Shown here: one piece after another, positions 24,261 to 36,700 of the stretch
Layout of the letters: each line of letters begins with the position of its first letter
Numbering within the stretch: the first letter of the stretch is position 1
Assembly: GCA_011319805.1 (NCBI GenBank)
Contig: SJRY01000236.1
Span: 62,001-126,000 of the forward strand
DNA: 64,000 nucleotides
Direction: 5' to 3'
Source: Macrocybe gigantea
Taxonomy: Eukaryota > Basidiomycota > Agaricomycetes > Agaricales > Callistosporiaceae
The notes under the pieces: generated by a model
What the model was told of the DNA's origin: nothing
The model's database searches: none
The model's input: the letters and a program-made list of their open reading frames with translations, nothing else
Program-made: the position numbers and the translations under genes

Positions 24261-25409
24261 TTAGCGAGGATGATACCGTGTTGGAAATGGCACTTGCTTT
24301 CTGTAAAAGGTCTCCGAGTCGGATGGCGTATTCTGCGGCGGGTCGGTGGTTGAGTGATCATAATGGTAAAATTGAACGAAAACATACTTGATCCCTGCGG
24401 GCTCCACGTGTGGTCCCTGTCGCCGTCTCAAGTGTCACGCGGTGGTGTCTGTCTTCTTTCAACCATTCAAGGGCCATATCATACAATGGTGTCGTTGCTG
24501 GAAGTTGTTTCCCAAGCGGTGATTCTACTGTTATCGGCCACACGTTGGGCTGCGCCACCAGCGACCCAAACCTCATATGAGCGACGTGCGTCGGGAAATC
24601 ATTTAAGCCATCGAATATGTGTGTCGCATCTGGTGTACAACTGAGCATACATGAATTTGAGAAAAAAACTGTCTGGCTTGCATAAAATCGTCGCGTTTCT
24701 GGCCTCACTGTCCCGCTTGAGAAAGCGAAGCAGCTCATCGCGCACTAAAACATCGAGGTCAACGGTGACCTAAAGGAATCACATCGAGCTCAGAGCAGAG
24801 ATATAATCGAATATGGAGAACCGACCTCGTCCAAGAGTAATATGTCCCAGGGGACCATTAATCCGAAGCACAGTTGAACACGGCGTCTCTCGCCATCAGA
24901 GATCATGTGCATGCGCCAATCGAGGTCGACATCAAGGATGTCCAACAAATGGTCACGTCGTTCTTTATATCGATACCCTCCGACGGAATCCAAAAACGCA
25001 GAAACTGCAATATCGCTTCTGACCACAGGATTCATGGCCCTGGACGATTTATGATTACGGTTTTCATCAGTGAAACGTAGATCAAAACGTCACCACTCAG
25101 TCCCCAAGAATGTAATTCCTGTAGGAGTATCACGAAACACGTCACGCCCTTTGATATTCACAACAGCCCCCGGGCTGCTGACCAACTTCCTTCCGGAGAG
25201 GATCTGCAGCAATGTAGATTTGCCAGCTGCAGACGACTTCGTCAACCAAGACAGATTAGATAAGTCCAAAAGACGCACCCCCGTTCGCACCGATGAGAAG
25301 GGTGCGAGATCCCGGAGACAGAGTCAAATTCACATCGACTAAGGCTGGGGCAGAATCATAATTGTGTGAAAAAGTTAGGTTTGAAACGGTAATAGAATTT
25401 ACAGCCATG
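24261..25409 (-). CDS. CAF16-type soluble ABC ATPase (CCR4-NOT associated)
   Basis: A single-domain ABC protein with no membrane segment. The start MAVNSITVSNLTFSHNYDSA at 25409 is followed by Walker A GANGAGKSTLLQ, split by an intron after GANG. Then come GITFLGTEWAMNPVVRSDIA, the signature-like ISDGERRRVQLC, Walker B WDILLLDEV with TVDLDVLVRDELLRFL, and the switch region ATILYATHIFDGLNDFPTHV. The C-terminus, including DSETFYRKQVPF in a last exon, ends at 24261. This is the pattern of yeast Caf16, which binds the CCR4-NOT complex, and of the related plant and fungal ABCI proteins. The expected location is cytosol or nucleus. It is head-to-head with the OPY2-like gene (217 bp apart). No frame break was seen. 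Confidence 0.9.
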
Positions 25410-25626
25410 GAGGAACAGTTGTGGCAATTCGGTCAGGACACGCGCCCCTCGCTGACATAATGACCGCCCTAGATACGCCGGTCATTACGTAAGCGATGTC
25501 ACTGCTGTAAGTTAGGCATCTGTTTCCACAGTACTCGCCCCGGTTTCTGTCTAACTCTCATCTACGTTCCTTTCCTTCGTCTCTTTTTGTCTGTTTCTTC
25601 CTCTCTTTTTGCTTCGTTTCGTTCTT

Positions 25627-27622
25627 ATGCACCTTAACGCTTTACTGTTACGCGACGATTGCATTCGTTGCCCGGCTCCTACCCCGTGCAACTGCGCCGC
25701 AAACCAGGACTGCTTCCAGATCAACAGGTGGGCAGCTGCACTTTCATCGATCGTGTATAAGCAGCTCACGGTCCGCATGGCAGAGACTGCTATACATGCA
25801 GTCAAACAAGATGTGTTGCTCGAGGTTCTGGTGGTAAAAGTTCGAAAGGCGTCAGCCGTGGTGCAATGGCAGGTGCTGTGGTCGGCGTCCTGGTATTCTT
25901 AGCAGCCGCCGTGGTTTTGCTCTTCTGGCATCGTCGCAGATCTCGTCGAGCCAAAGCACAAGAAGCAGACAACAAGAAAGACATCCCAGCGCCTGCTGAG
26001 ACCGTGCTCAACCGACCTGATCCTATAGAAAAACTCACACCCATACAGCCTGAGGACAACACAGTGCGCATTTACCAAGGTTCTTCTGCCACCACCATCG
26101 ATCTTGACCCTCAATCCCAACGTACCTCGCCGCACGGACAATTATCCGTGCCTTCCCAAAACATCAATCCCTTCGCTGACGATGCCACGTCAATCCAAAC
26201 AGCTGGAACAGAAGGAACCAATGTTATACCCATCGCCCTCGTTTCGCCAGATGTTAATCATACGGATGTATCAACTTCTGACCATCGTACTTCGTCTTCA
26301 TCCTTCCCTGTCCGCCCCCTCGCACTCCAGATCTCGACTTGAATCTGGATCACGTTAACCTTTCCCGCGATTCTGTCCGTCCTGGGGTGAATTATGCGCA
26401 GTCGTCTCGTTCGGGCGTTTCTGGTGTATCGCGAAATTCGTACATGTCAAGTGCCAGCTATTCAAGCGATCTTCTTGAAGCACCGATGATCATAACGCCC
26501 ACCAAGGGAGCTGTCCGACAAGTGTTGGGCGTCGTCAAGCCCGAAGTTATCAGCGCTCCAGCATCCGTTTCATCGGCTTCTCGTTCTTCAGATGGTTTGA
26601 AGCCGCCGCCGTCATCTCGGCCTGCAGTTGGTTCACCATTAGCAAATGCATCTTTCGGACCTGCAGACATCGTGAAGGAGGTCGACGAAAACGCACCAAC
26701 GGACCCTTTTTCGGATGAAGCCTCTGTCAAAGCAGATTATGGCGCTTCTCCTCCTCACACTGCTACCACTTTTGCTCGTTCTTCCACAGGAGCCGTTCGC
26801 GATTCGCAGTCTGACTGGGATCCAGAAACTCCCACGTTGCCGTGGGCCCACGGTGACGATGTCAGCCGTCCGTCTAGTCTGAGTACTCAAGCTGGCTCTG
26901 TAATTGACATTGGCAGTGCGACGCGTGTCAATGTTGGTTTGAGTGGAGCTTACACGATCAACAGTTCACAGTTGAGTCCCAACAGTATACCCCGCTCCCC
27001 ATACAGGACCACGATAGGCAGACTCGTCAGTCCGCTGTCGCCCAGATCTGGCACTTTGCAGGAACAGCAAAAGATGCCTCCCCAAGTCCCGAATGGCTCA
27101 ATGCAAGGTAGAAGAATGTCTGGTACATCTGTCATGTCAGCATCATCGACCCGTGCCGATTCTATACTTGAAGAATTCCCATTTGTCCCTCCGTCTCCCA
27201 TCTCTGACCGACCTGCACGCCCTCCCATTTCGCCCCTTGCGCAGCAGAGTTTCAAGCCTGCCTCGCCACTGCCATCGCCAACACCAACTCATATAATCAA
27301 TGTGGCTCCTCCGTCACCTATGAGTGAAGAGACCTTAAACCTGGAGCGAAGCAAGATGCCTGATTCCCCGCTTCCTGCTCCACCGGATCGCCGTACCCTT
27401 GGATTATCCACAGGCTCTCAATTATCTACAGCCTCATCTGGCTTAGGTTCCTTCCCATTTCAAATTGACCCTGGGTCTGGAGAAGCGGACAACAACCATG
27501 CGAGCTCAATCAAGGGACGTCAGCGAGCCAGTTTAGACACTTTGGCGCTTACGAGCGACTTGTCTTCCTATCCGCTTGGATTTGAGCGTGATAGTATTCT
27601 GCCTGTTCTTCCAAAGACCTGA
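25627..27622 (+). CDS. OPY2-like single-pass membrane anchor for the HOG/MAPK pathway
   Basis: The mature N-terminus is a cysteine-rich Opy2 domain: CIRCPAPTPCNCAANQDCF in exon 1 and DCYTCSQTRCVARG in exon 2. A single transmembrane helix follows (AVVGVLVFLAAAVVLLFWHR), then a basic stop-transfer stretch and a long Ser/Pro-rich cytoplasmic tail ending DSILPVLPKT. In yeast, Opy2 anchors the Ste50-Ste11 module at the plasma membrane for osmotic and filamentous signalling. The tail holds several SP/TP sites and an NPFADDATS segment. There is one frame break. At the C5 run 26315-26319, one added C joins FPVRP to PRTPDLDLNLDHV and gives one continuous tail. There is no obvious signal peptide at the chosen ATG, so a more upstream start is possible. 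Confidence 0.78.
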
Positions 27623-28072
27623 TCTTGTACAACACTGAACTGCTGCATCATGGGCTACGTTCGTTTGTCATGCTATGAATGCTGCTACATGCCCTGTGGC
27701 GCTTTTCTATCACTGTACGCTTTACCGTTCTATTTTATTGCCTCACGTTATGTCGTGTTGATTGATTGGCTTCGTCGTTGTTTTTCTTCAACTTGCGTGC
27801 AAGTTTTCTTTTGCATATTTTTTTTTTCATTTCCTCAGGATTGGATTTGAGCGTACTTTTATTTATAGCGTTCTGCGTCAAGGTTGCTGGCCAGACGCGT
27901 TTCTTTGCGTAAAGTAGTGTACTCGCCACGAATTGATCGAGTGGTCACACATCCTTTGTAATTTGAACCCAAGATCGAGTAAACCGAACTTAACTTGCAA
28001 CACAACACCATCATTCATATTTTTCTGTTCCAAGACGCGCCCCAACATACCCAAGGCTGACAATCAAGAGCA
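27623..28072. other. Intergenic, 450 nt
   Basis: This is the 3' region of the OPY2-like gene followed by the promoter of the E2 gene, both on the plus strand. A pyrimidine-rich stretch with a T10 tract lies near 27800-27840. I see no coding exon. Confidence 0.5.
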
Positions 28073-31000
28073 ATGGATCATGAGGTTCGACAACTGGTCG
28101 AGATGGTAAGTAGTCGTCAAATGCACCAAGCTTGGTATCTTCCTTATGAGCATGGAAGGGGGCCGCACCCGCCCAGGCTCGCGCAGCGTTGAAACAGTAC
28201 AAGGATGTTATGCAAGCCGCCGAGAGAATCTTCGAAGGGGAATTTGAGCACGTAACCCATGACAGTGAGGATGGACTGGTAGCTTCAAAGAATGACAGTC
28301 GGAAGCACAGGCCATCGGTGCGCTCTCGGCATTATCCAGGTCATTATATCTGTCTGACGCGGCTCCTTCCTCCAGACACCAGACGAAGATGATGAAATGA
28401 GTTCACTACAAGAGGATGACGATGATGGTGCGCAGTCGCCATCTGTTAGACCATGAAGCTGCCCACACTCTTTTCTGAATCTAGACGAAGAGGCTTTCAT
28501 GGATTATGATTCGGATTTTGAAGTCGCAGAGAGCAAGTCCACAAATAATGTAGATCCGTATTCAGGTGAGACTATCATGAAAAGATCGGCACATTTCGGC
28601 TGAACTCTGGTGAGGTATATTTTTCTCTAAGGACAGCCGTGAGGAAGTCATTGAAGTCGAAGAAGAGCCTGAAGTCGTCACGATTCCTGGCTTCAAGGAG
28701 GGAGTCAAGCTAATGACCCAGGGACAGTGGATGAAGGGATGTCCGGAGGGTGGAGAACAGAGCTTCCTATTCGGCCTTTATTCTTCGTTGACGGATGGAC
28801 AATGTGCTTGTCCACAAACTTGTGGGGCCTCCGTCGCTCGGAAGAAGAGCGATTTCTTTGCTCTATATGTACGTTAGAAGCTTATTTTCTTCCTTACTTT
28901 CCTCTAACCTGCCATTGAAAATCAGCCACAATTTCCCACCTACATTGACCGACTGCGAAAGATAGCCCGCCAAACTTGTGGGAAATGCCATACCGAATTT
29001 TGCTTTGCGTGCGGAGAATCGACTGCGACGTCTGATAAGAACAAACGTCCCGGAACTCGAAGCGATGATGTGCTGTTCCACTGTCCCTCTTTACAAGGTG
29101 TTATTCTAGGCGTCGGCCTTTCCATGCTGGAAAACCTCTACGCTGAGCAAAATCAAGAAACTGTAGAGGTCAAAGACAATAAGACCAGGAATGCCAAACG
29201 TCGTAAAATGGAGCCCACACCGGGAACTGATGACGACGACAGTGTCTATTATGCCTCCCCTCAAGGAGGCAAAAGGAAGGGAGGAGTAGGTTACGCGGGA
29301 GATCAGAAAGAAGATGTATGGAAATATTATCTACCCTTCGAAGTACTGACTTTCTTCCTCAGACATCTGGTCAACTTGAGGCCCAGGCTGCTCAGCGCGC
29401 TAAAGATGAGCAAATGGCGAAGCTTTTATCTGGCATTCGTGTCTATTTACCCAATCTTCATCGTGAAGGAGGCGGTCAAACGAGCGATTACCTCGTCCAC
29501 CCAACGGCATTAGCTCATCTACGACGTCGTTTCAACTATATCTGTAGCAATCTCTTGCGGAATGACTCGCTAGCAGATATGTCGGATCGTTCCACGTTGT
29601 ACTTCGAATTGTTGGAGTGGCTTGAGGTAAATCTGTCTGTCCTAAACTCGAATCTAAGGCTACATATGTTTCAGACTATTTCCAATCACGAAGCACTCGC
29701 GAGCATGATGGCGATGCCCATCATGGTGGTCGTCTCGGTCAAAGCTGTCATTACCAGAAAGTCTGCCAACTCGTCTGCGGGTGTTCGTGAACGTACGATT
29801 GTTTACGAAGGGAGTTCAGGACCTCGTGAACTGCTGGAAGCCATCGTGATCCAAGCTCAGGCAGCGTTAAAGGGATTAGAGGGTAGCAAGGCCCCAGAAA
29901 CATCGTCCGAGGAGCTCACTGAGGAGCAGAAACGCATGACAATCGACGCAAAGGGAAAGTCTAAAGAGACTGCTAACGTGGGGGCGGACGAAAATCAAAG
30001 TTTATTGAACTTTTGTCGTCGTATTCTGGCTACAGCCGAGGCAATTGACAGATCACTTCGAGAAACGAAAGGAGACGCATTCGTTGACCGTCTCCATGCT
30101 TCATTACCCAAGATTCACAAGTCTTCAAAGCAGATCCCGATCAAAGTGGGAGAGACTGGAGAAGCAGCCAAGAAAGCCTACGTCGATTGGGCAACCAGAA
30201 CCCGTTTTGAATACTGTGACCTTACCATTCCTCGGCCAGAGAGGGAGAAATCTGAAGATGACGAAAATTATTCTCCACATTTCAAGTTCTATTACAATAA
30301 CGAAGCCCGAATGCTCGCTAATTCAGATATCCCCAAGCGATCCTTAGCGATCGCAAAAGAGGTAACACGGCGGACCTGAAGCACATTGCGTTGTTAACGG
30401 TGTCGGTTCTCCAGCTTGCTGTCCTCACAACCAATCTGCCAGTGGCTTGGGACTCGTCAATTTTCTTGCGGGTGGACGAAAGCAGGGTTGACGTCATCAA
30501 GGCTCTTATTACGGGCCCCGAAGGCACTCCGTGAGTTACTGCACATTTGTTAGTTACGGCAAAATGCCTGATCTGCAAACAGTTACTATAATGGCTGGTA
30601 CGACTGCATACTAAACCATTCTTCGTATTGCTCAGATGTCTGTAGTTATCTTTTCGACATATTCTTGGGCCCGAGTTACAACCAATCACCGCCCAGCGTC
30701 AAGTACATGACGGTAAGCGCTGAAACGCATTCATTGTAGCCGTGCATTGAATCATCTACTAGACCAATGGGGGAAAATTCCGATTCAATCCGAATCTATA
30801 CGCGGTGCATTCGAATGCCTGTTTATTCAATAGTCTCGGGGGCTAATCCGTTCTGACTAGGATGGCAAAGTATGCTTATCTTTGCTAGGAACATGGACAG
30901 GCCCAGGCTGGGTATCAGGCAGGTCAACACTGCTTCAGGTTGGTGTTTCTTCCGCTTTTCCTGCATGTGTGCATGACCCACAATTGCATCAGGTCCTCAT

Positions 31001-31489
31001 ATCTATCCAATCCATGATTCTCTGTGAAGAGCCGTATTTGAATGAGCCGGGTTGGGCCTCCAGCACAGGAACCCCTCAGTCGCACGCCTGTGAGCCCGGT
31101 GTTATTGTCATCGTCACCGTAGACTCACTGGTCCACATAAGACTCGGCCAATGTCCGGAGGATGGTGGTCAAGACAGCTGTGAGATGCGCATTCTTTTTC
31201 CGCCTTGCTGGTCTGAGATCTCAGTCACTACTAGATGCTGGATAATCTGAAGAATCCGCCGGAACCTTTCGAAGACGTTATTCGGACGCATTTTCAGCTC
31301 AAAGCGAGGTCAATAATGGCACAACTCGACGATTGGCTCGCCAAAGACGATGGCAGGCCGACATCCTCTGATGGCGGGTACAGTAATGCCCACGCCAAAT
31401 CCGATGCTAGTGGAAGCTCCAATGGGTTCCAACAAGACATAGAAGAGATGAAAAATCTTCTCGCTCAGTCGATAGAGTCATCTTTGTAG
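28073..31489 (+). CDS. Large E2 ubiquitin-conjugating enzyme, BIRC6-type UBC domain, with UBA and IBR-like zinc segment
   Basis: The ATG at 28073 opens [11 protein letters not shown] and, after one intron, [20 protein letters not shown], a UBA-type helical bundle with the usual MG loop. An acidic linker ([19 protein letters not shown]) follows, then a cysteine-rich region: [27 protein letters not shown] and [15 protein letters not shown]. The last has the CxxC-x4-CxxC spacing of IBR/RBR zinc domains. After about 400 mostly helical residues comes the UBC fold: [52 protein letters not shown], the active-site cysteine in [12 protein letters not shown], and [13 protein letters not shown]. The UBC sequence is closest in kind to BIRC6/Apollon and UBE2O-like giant E2s. 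The combination suggests an E2 that brings its own E3-like zinc module. All splice joins kept frame. Confidence 0.88.
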
Positions 31490-31728
31490 CTTGACAGAAC
31501 ATTCTGTATTGCTCAACGGAGGAATTCTTTTACAATAAACGACATGAGATTCTAATAGTTTCCGATATCTAGATACAACAAGCAGGAGGCAAAATAAATA
31601 AGTTTTGAGTACATATGAAGCCCAGTCAGCTATACAGTGCACCTGGCAGGAGTCACGAATTTACGTGCAAAACTTGCCATCGACCACAAGGTATCACAAC
31701 CAAAAAATATGAGAGCAACACAAAGCGT

Positions 31729-31815
31729 TCCTTCGAACCGGGGTCGAACCAGTGACCTTGGGATGACAAGGTTATCCATTACAGTCCCACGCTCTTCCAA
31801 CTGAGCTATCGAAGG
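31729..31815 (-). tRNA. tRNA-Tyr (GTA) with 14-nt intron
   Basis: The minus strand begins CCTTCGATAGCTCAGTTGG and folds as a full cloverleaf. It has a 7-bp acceptor stem with the C1:G72 pair typical of eukaryotic tRNA-Tyr, a D arm, an anticodon stem TGGGA/TCCCA, a 5-nt variable loop and a T arm around TTCGACC. The 21-nt anticodon loop holds GTA plus a 14-nt intron in the usual place, one base 3' of the anticodon. It is identical base for base to the copy at 33578-33664. Confidence 0.95.
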
Positions 31816-32014
31816 CCTACAACATTAAGGTAATATGAACCAATTGAATTGAAATGGCGAACCCTTTCTTTCCATGTGAATTACGCGGTGCCATTCACCT
31901 GATATTCACTCGACCGTATAGCAGCCGAATTGTTCAACGCGAATACTAAGGGCTGCTTTAAATTTATAGATTCGTACACAAGTTGCTAGAACCTGCACAT
32001 TCGCGCCTTCCGCC

Positions 32015-33399
32015 ATGTCCGACTCACTCATTCATTCCGTCGCCGGCGCTGCTGGAGGAATAGTCGCCATGACTGCGACATAGTGAGTTGCGCCAGATGT
32101 CCGTGTATGCGTCTTCTGATGTCTCCCTTCCGCTGTGGCCGACCAGTCCTTTGATTTTCCTGTCCACTCGCGCTGCCGTAGAGACTAAGCACGCGTCAAA
32201 AGTCTGTCCAAGTCCTGTCTTCCAACGACCCTCCATCCGTAGTAATGTCGTTGCTGAAAGTCCACTTATGAAGCCATCCTGTCTATCATCCGGCGTGAGG
32301 GTATCCTTGGCCTATATAGTGGATTGAATTCAAGCTTGCTGGGCATCGCCGTGACGAACGGGTTCGTTAATTCGCTGGTTAAACTGGCCTTCGCCTGATA
32401 CCTTTTTCAGGGTTTATTACTATTTCTACGAGAGGTCTCGGGCTATCATCCTAAAGTCCCGATCGGGCAGCAAGGCATTATCTACATTAGAGTCGATGAT
32501 GACGGGCATGATTGCGGGTGAGTCCGGTACGATCATTTCTGAAAACCTGGACCGTTCCGATGCATCTATTGCAGGTGCTGCAACCACAGTGATAAGCAAC
32601 CCAATTTGGGTTGTGCAGACATCTCAGGCAGTTCAGACTATGAACCGCTCGTCGCCCGAAAGCTCCGATGAGCCGGTTAAAGCCAAAAAGCTCGGCCTAT
32701 GGGAGACAGTCAACAATCTCATGAGGAAGGACGGGATAAAGTAAGGGGATACTGACTCCGTCAACGGACTAGGGAACTTAGCACTGTCATAGAGCCTTCT
32801 GGCGAGGGCTTGGTCCGGCCTTGATCTTGGTTATCAACCCAGTTCTTCAGTATACGGTATTTGAACAACTCAAGAATCGTCTTATTGCCTCGCGGACAAA
32901 CAGGCTCAGAGCCGTGGGCGTCGCGACTGCTATAGCAGTCCTTTCTGACTGGGATTTCTTTGTCCTTGGTGCCTTGTCCAAGCTAGGTACGCCTCCGACC
33001 CAACAGGAGCTAAATGCAACTGACCTATCCACTTCAGTGGCGACTAGCTTGACATATCCGTATATGTGAGAATCATGTTAATCTTTTTCTCTGTAGAAGG
33101 CCATGCATTGTGAGTCCGTTCCACAGCGTTATCAAGAGCCGATTACAAGCCGGACAAGCGAACGCTCTGAAATACAAGTCGTCTCTCGATGGCTTGCTCA
33201 CAGTCTTGAGAGAGGAAGGAATCAATGGCCTCTATAAAGGCATCGGCAGCAAGCTCCTTCAAAGCGTGCTGACTGCGGCTATTCTGTTCGCTGGCCAGCG
33301 GCGCATATATGAATTAACCAAAAAGGTATTTCATTCATACTTTTTGCAACCTATGTCATATTCAAGTTTCATTGCCTTCAGGCTGTAGCCTCTAAATAG
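32015..33399 (+). CDS. Peroxisomal adenine nucleotide carrier (PMP34/ANT1-like), mitochondrial carrier family
   Basis: A three-repeat carrier of the SLC25 family. Repeat 1 starts MSDSLIHSVAGAAGGIVAMT with ATYPLIFLSTRAAVE as its Px[DE] motif. Repeat 2 has AGAATTVISNPIWVVQTSQA, and repeat 3 VATSLTYPYIVIKSRLQAGQ. The NPIWVV motif of repeat 2 and the YPYIVIKSRLQ motif of repeat 3 are typical of peroxisomal ATP/AMP carriers (yeast Ant1, human PMP34), which feed ATP to fatty-acyl activation in the peroxisome. The last exon is tiny (AVASK then stop). All exon joins keep frame. It lies alone between two inverted tRNA-Tyr genes. Confidence 0.9.
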
Positions 33400-33577
33400 A
33401 TAGCGTTTTACAGTTATTCACTTCTGTTGAAAAAGAGTTTCAACTGGAGCTCACGTAGAGAAGACGGGAGGTGGGATTACAGACGGATAGCACAAGAACA
33501 CAACGTAAATTTAATTCAGAAAAATGGTATTAAAAAAGCTTCGTGCTGTTGTTTAAATTTAAAGACAAGTTATGCAA

Positions 33578-33664
33578 CCTTCGATAGCTCAGTTGGAAGA
33601 GCGTGGGACTGTAATGGATAACCTTGTCATCCCAAGGTCACTGGTTCGACCCCGGTTCGAAGGA
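33578..33664 (+). tRNA. tRNA-Tyr (GTA) with 14-nt intron
   Basis: This is the plus-strand copy of the gene at 31729-31815, with anticodon GTA at 33611-33613 and intron at about 33615-33628. The acceptor stem, D, anticodon, variable and T arms are all intact, and the 87 nt, intron included, match the other copy exactly. Flanking sequence differs directly outside the gene. Confidence 0.95.
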
Positions 33665-33743
33665 ATTCAATGAACTTTTTTTGCATTATTCTATTTTCTT
33701 TGTCCCAGTGCAAGACATTCACTGATGGAGCTCGTCCTGTACA

Positions 33744-36700
33744 ATGACATCTTCAGCGATTCCAGAAGTCCTCTCCGCCGGCATTCTGCTCCTCAGCTCA
33801 CGGGCTGGTCAGACTGACACAATTTCGTCTGATTTACGGTCAATACTAGCTTCTCGTCTCACACGCTATTACACCAAAATCGCCATCCAGGACGTACCGG
33901 ATTTTGACAGTTCTTCGCTGGAAAGTTTACAATTCATTACAGCGAAAGAGGCATTTGCGGTTGTGTCGAGAGTTCAAGAAATCCTCGCGCATGTCCATGT
34001 TGAATCGTCAAAGACGCAACAAAGTGACGAACCTCTGATTGGCACTCGGGATCTTTCCCAACTTCGCACCCTTCTCTCCATTTTCTTCAAATGGGGCTTG
34101 GAGCCTGTCACCTTGAGACTAATTTCAGTGTGGCCAGGCTCGTCCCAGTCCGTGGAACCCGCGATCATCGACCTCATCACGACTCAGGATGACTACGACT
34201 TGTTGTCGCGCCTGCTGAAGGATGTGGAGAAGCTCTTGTTTCCGGCGGGAGTTGACAAGCAAATAGCCCAAACACTTATCACCACTGCGCTGCTTGAAAA
34301 CATGTGCAAGACGTCCTACGGCCGTGCATCCTCGTCGGCTGGATCCCAAAATCGCTAACTCACAGCCCCTACCCTGCTTTGGATGATGCTCGTCCGTTCG
34401 CTATGCGAGTTCTTAGCTAGTACGTCACTCCGTCGCGATGGACCTTGACTTGATCTCACATTTGCCAATAGTCTTCCCGCCTCCCAGGCGATCACAGCAT
34501 TGGGATCGCTTCTGTCGTCTTCACCGTCCCTGCCTAAAAACGCGAGAAAGACTTGTATATCCCTTCTGAGCCGGCAATTAATGAGACCTCAGGGGGTCAG
34601 AGGCCTCTGTAGCGCCGTGCTTGACACCGAGGACATCAATGAAGATGTTCCATTTGACAAGTTGGAACACATTGCCCGCGTTTTGATGACAGCACCTTTC
34701 GCTACGAAGCAGGAGGTGGGTGATGTTTGTCAAAATATGCTGCCCGTGATCTGACAGTAAGACACAGGCATACTTCTCGGCGATTATCCCAAAAGTATTG
34801 GATTTGCTTTCACCTGAAGAACCTCCAGCTCACAGACGTGCCGCTGCATTCACCATTTCCCGGATGCTTTCCCAGGAGAAGAAGTTTGTGCATAACGAGA
34901 CAGCCTCAAAGATCTCCATATCAATCATCCACAAGCCATTCACCACTCTCCCAATGGAAGTTGCAGGCACTCTGAACTCTGATCAGCCTGACGTACGGCT
35001 TCCGCAAGTCATTGCATTGGTGGCCAACATGGACCCTTCTCCCGATGTGATTTCATGTCTGTTATCCCCAATTCTGCCATCACTCTACTCTCTATTGTAT
35101 CGGTTGGACCAAATAAAGACAGCCGATCCAACGCTTAGGGAGTCACTACGTGGACTGCTTCTGACATGGGGGAAAATTGTTGCCACCGCTGACGGACTGC
35201 ACACTCTATGGTCTATCATTAAAGGTGAAGGAGGTGACTGGAAACTCAGTTTGGAGGGAAGAATACGGAAAACGATGAGGTACGCATTTCGGGCCCTTTC
35301 ATCCGAAATACCGAAATAGGGACAATTTAGACATGAGGATACGTCTGCTCTCGCCTTGCTCACACCCCAGGACGTCCAAACGGAGAATGACGCAGACAAC
35401 ATCTTTGATATAAACATGCTCGACCTCTATCCAGATCCAGCGCACTTTTCCCAATTTCTAAAGGACATTCAGCGTTCCGATATTTCTTCACAGCTCTTTG
35501 TCGATCTGTTGGAGGCGTACCGGACAACTAAGATGCGTCGCCAAGCTGATCCAGTACAGTGAGTTCAGAAATTCAGACTGGGAACCGTTGTCTAATGCGC
35601 TCTGGAGGACGCTTCACTATCTCCACATTATCATACAGATGCAGCTGAAGCTATCTGATAATAACTCCGCCTCGAACTTGCTACATAAACCAGCACATCT
35701 GCTCATTTTCATCAAGCACGCTCTTGATCCCTTGGCACGCACAGAAGTAGATCAATTGGATGTTGGAAGTATAAGATTAGGGGACCCAGAGATATCCGCC
35801 GGCGATTTACTCTACGAAGAAGACAGCGACGACGAAGACCTCGGCATTCTGAAGGGAGTAGACAACGAGATAGTCGAAACAGCTCTCAACTTGCTTCTTT
35901 CCATCCTCGAAGGTTTGCCTCTCGTCATGCTCAATTGTTCCAGGGGATGTTGACTCGCTTTAGCCAACGCCGACTTGTCCGCTCGGACGGAACCTGTGCT
36001 AAACGAGATCTTTTCGCTGATAGAACCTTTAGCCCGAGGTGATTCGGATGCTCTGAGGCCTTTGGCGCAGGAAGCTCGCATGGTGATGACAGCCAGACTA
36101 GCTTCGGGTTCTGCGCCAAGTAAATCGGCGACATCAAGTTCTGACGATGCTGCTCAGGAAACATATCAGAGGGCTCTCAAACTTCTCCAAGATCCCATTT
36201 TGCCCGTACGTGCTCATGGGCTCCTGCTGCTGCGCGAACTAGTAGCGTCTGCGTCCGTACTGAACGCCAGTCCGACAAAAGTCGATCCAGCACTTGTCCC
36301 CGCAATTCTATCAATTTTCCTGCAGTCAATTCGGGATGAAGACTCCTACATATATCTCAATGCCGTCCAGGGACTGGCCGTCATGGTTGATTCATTTGGC
36401 AAGGACGTTCTCAAAGGCCTAGTCAATGAATATAGGGAGGGCTTGGAGGGCTTGAAGTTGAGTACGCTGAGTCAACACGATGTCGACATGAAGGTCCGCG
36501 TTGGAGAAGCTCTGGGATCAGTGATACGGCGCTGCGGGGACACTTTGAGCATCTATGGTAAGACAGACTCTGTTTACACTGCAGCATTATGTGCTGATCG
36601 TGAAATGCAAGTGGATATGCTTGTGCCTCGTTTTACCCAGATGGTCAGGTCTTCCTTTATTCCGACGACTCTGCGGACGTCCGCTCTGTCATTACTGGCC

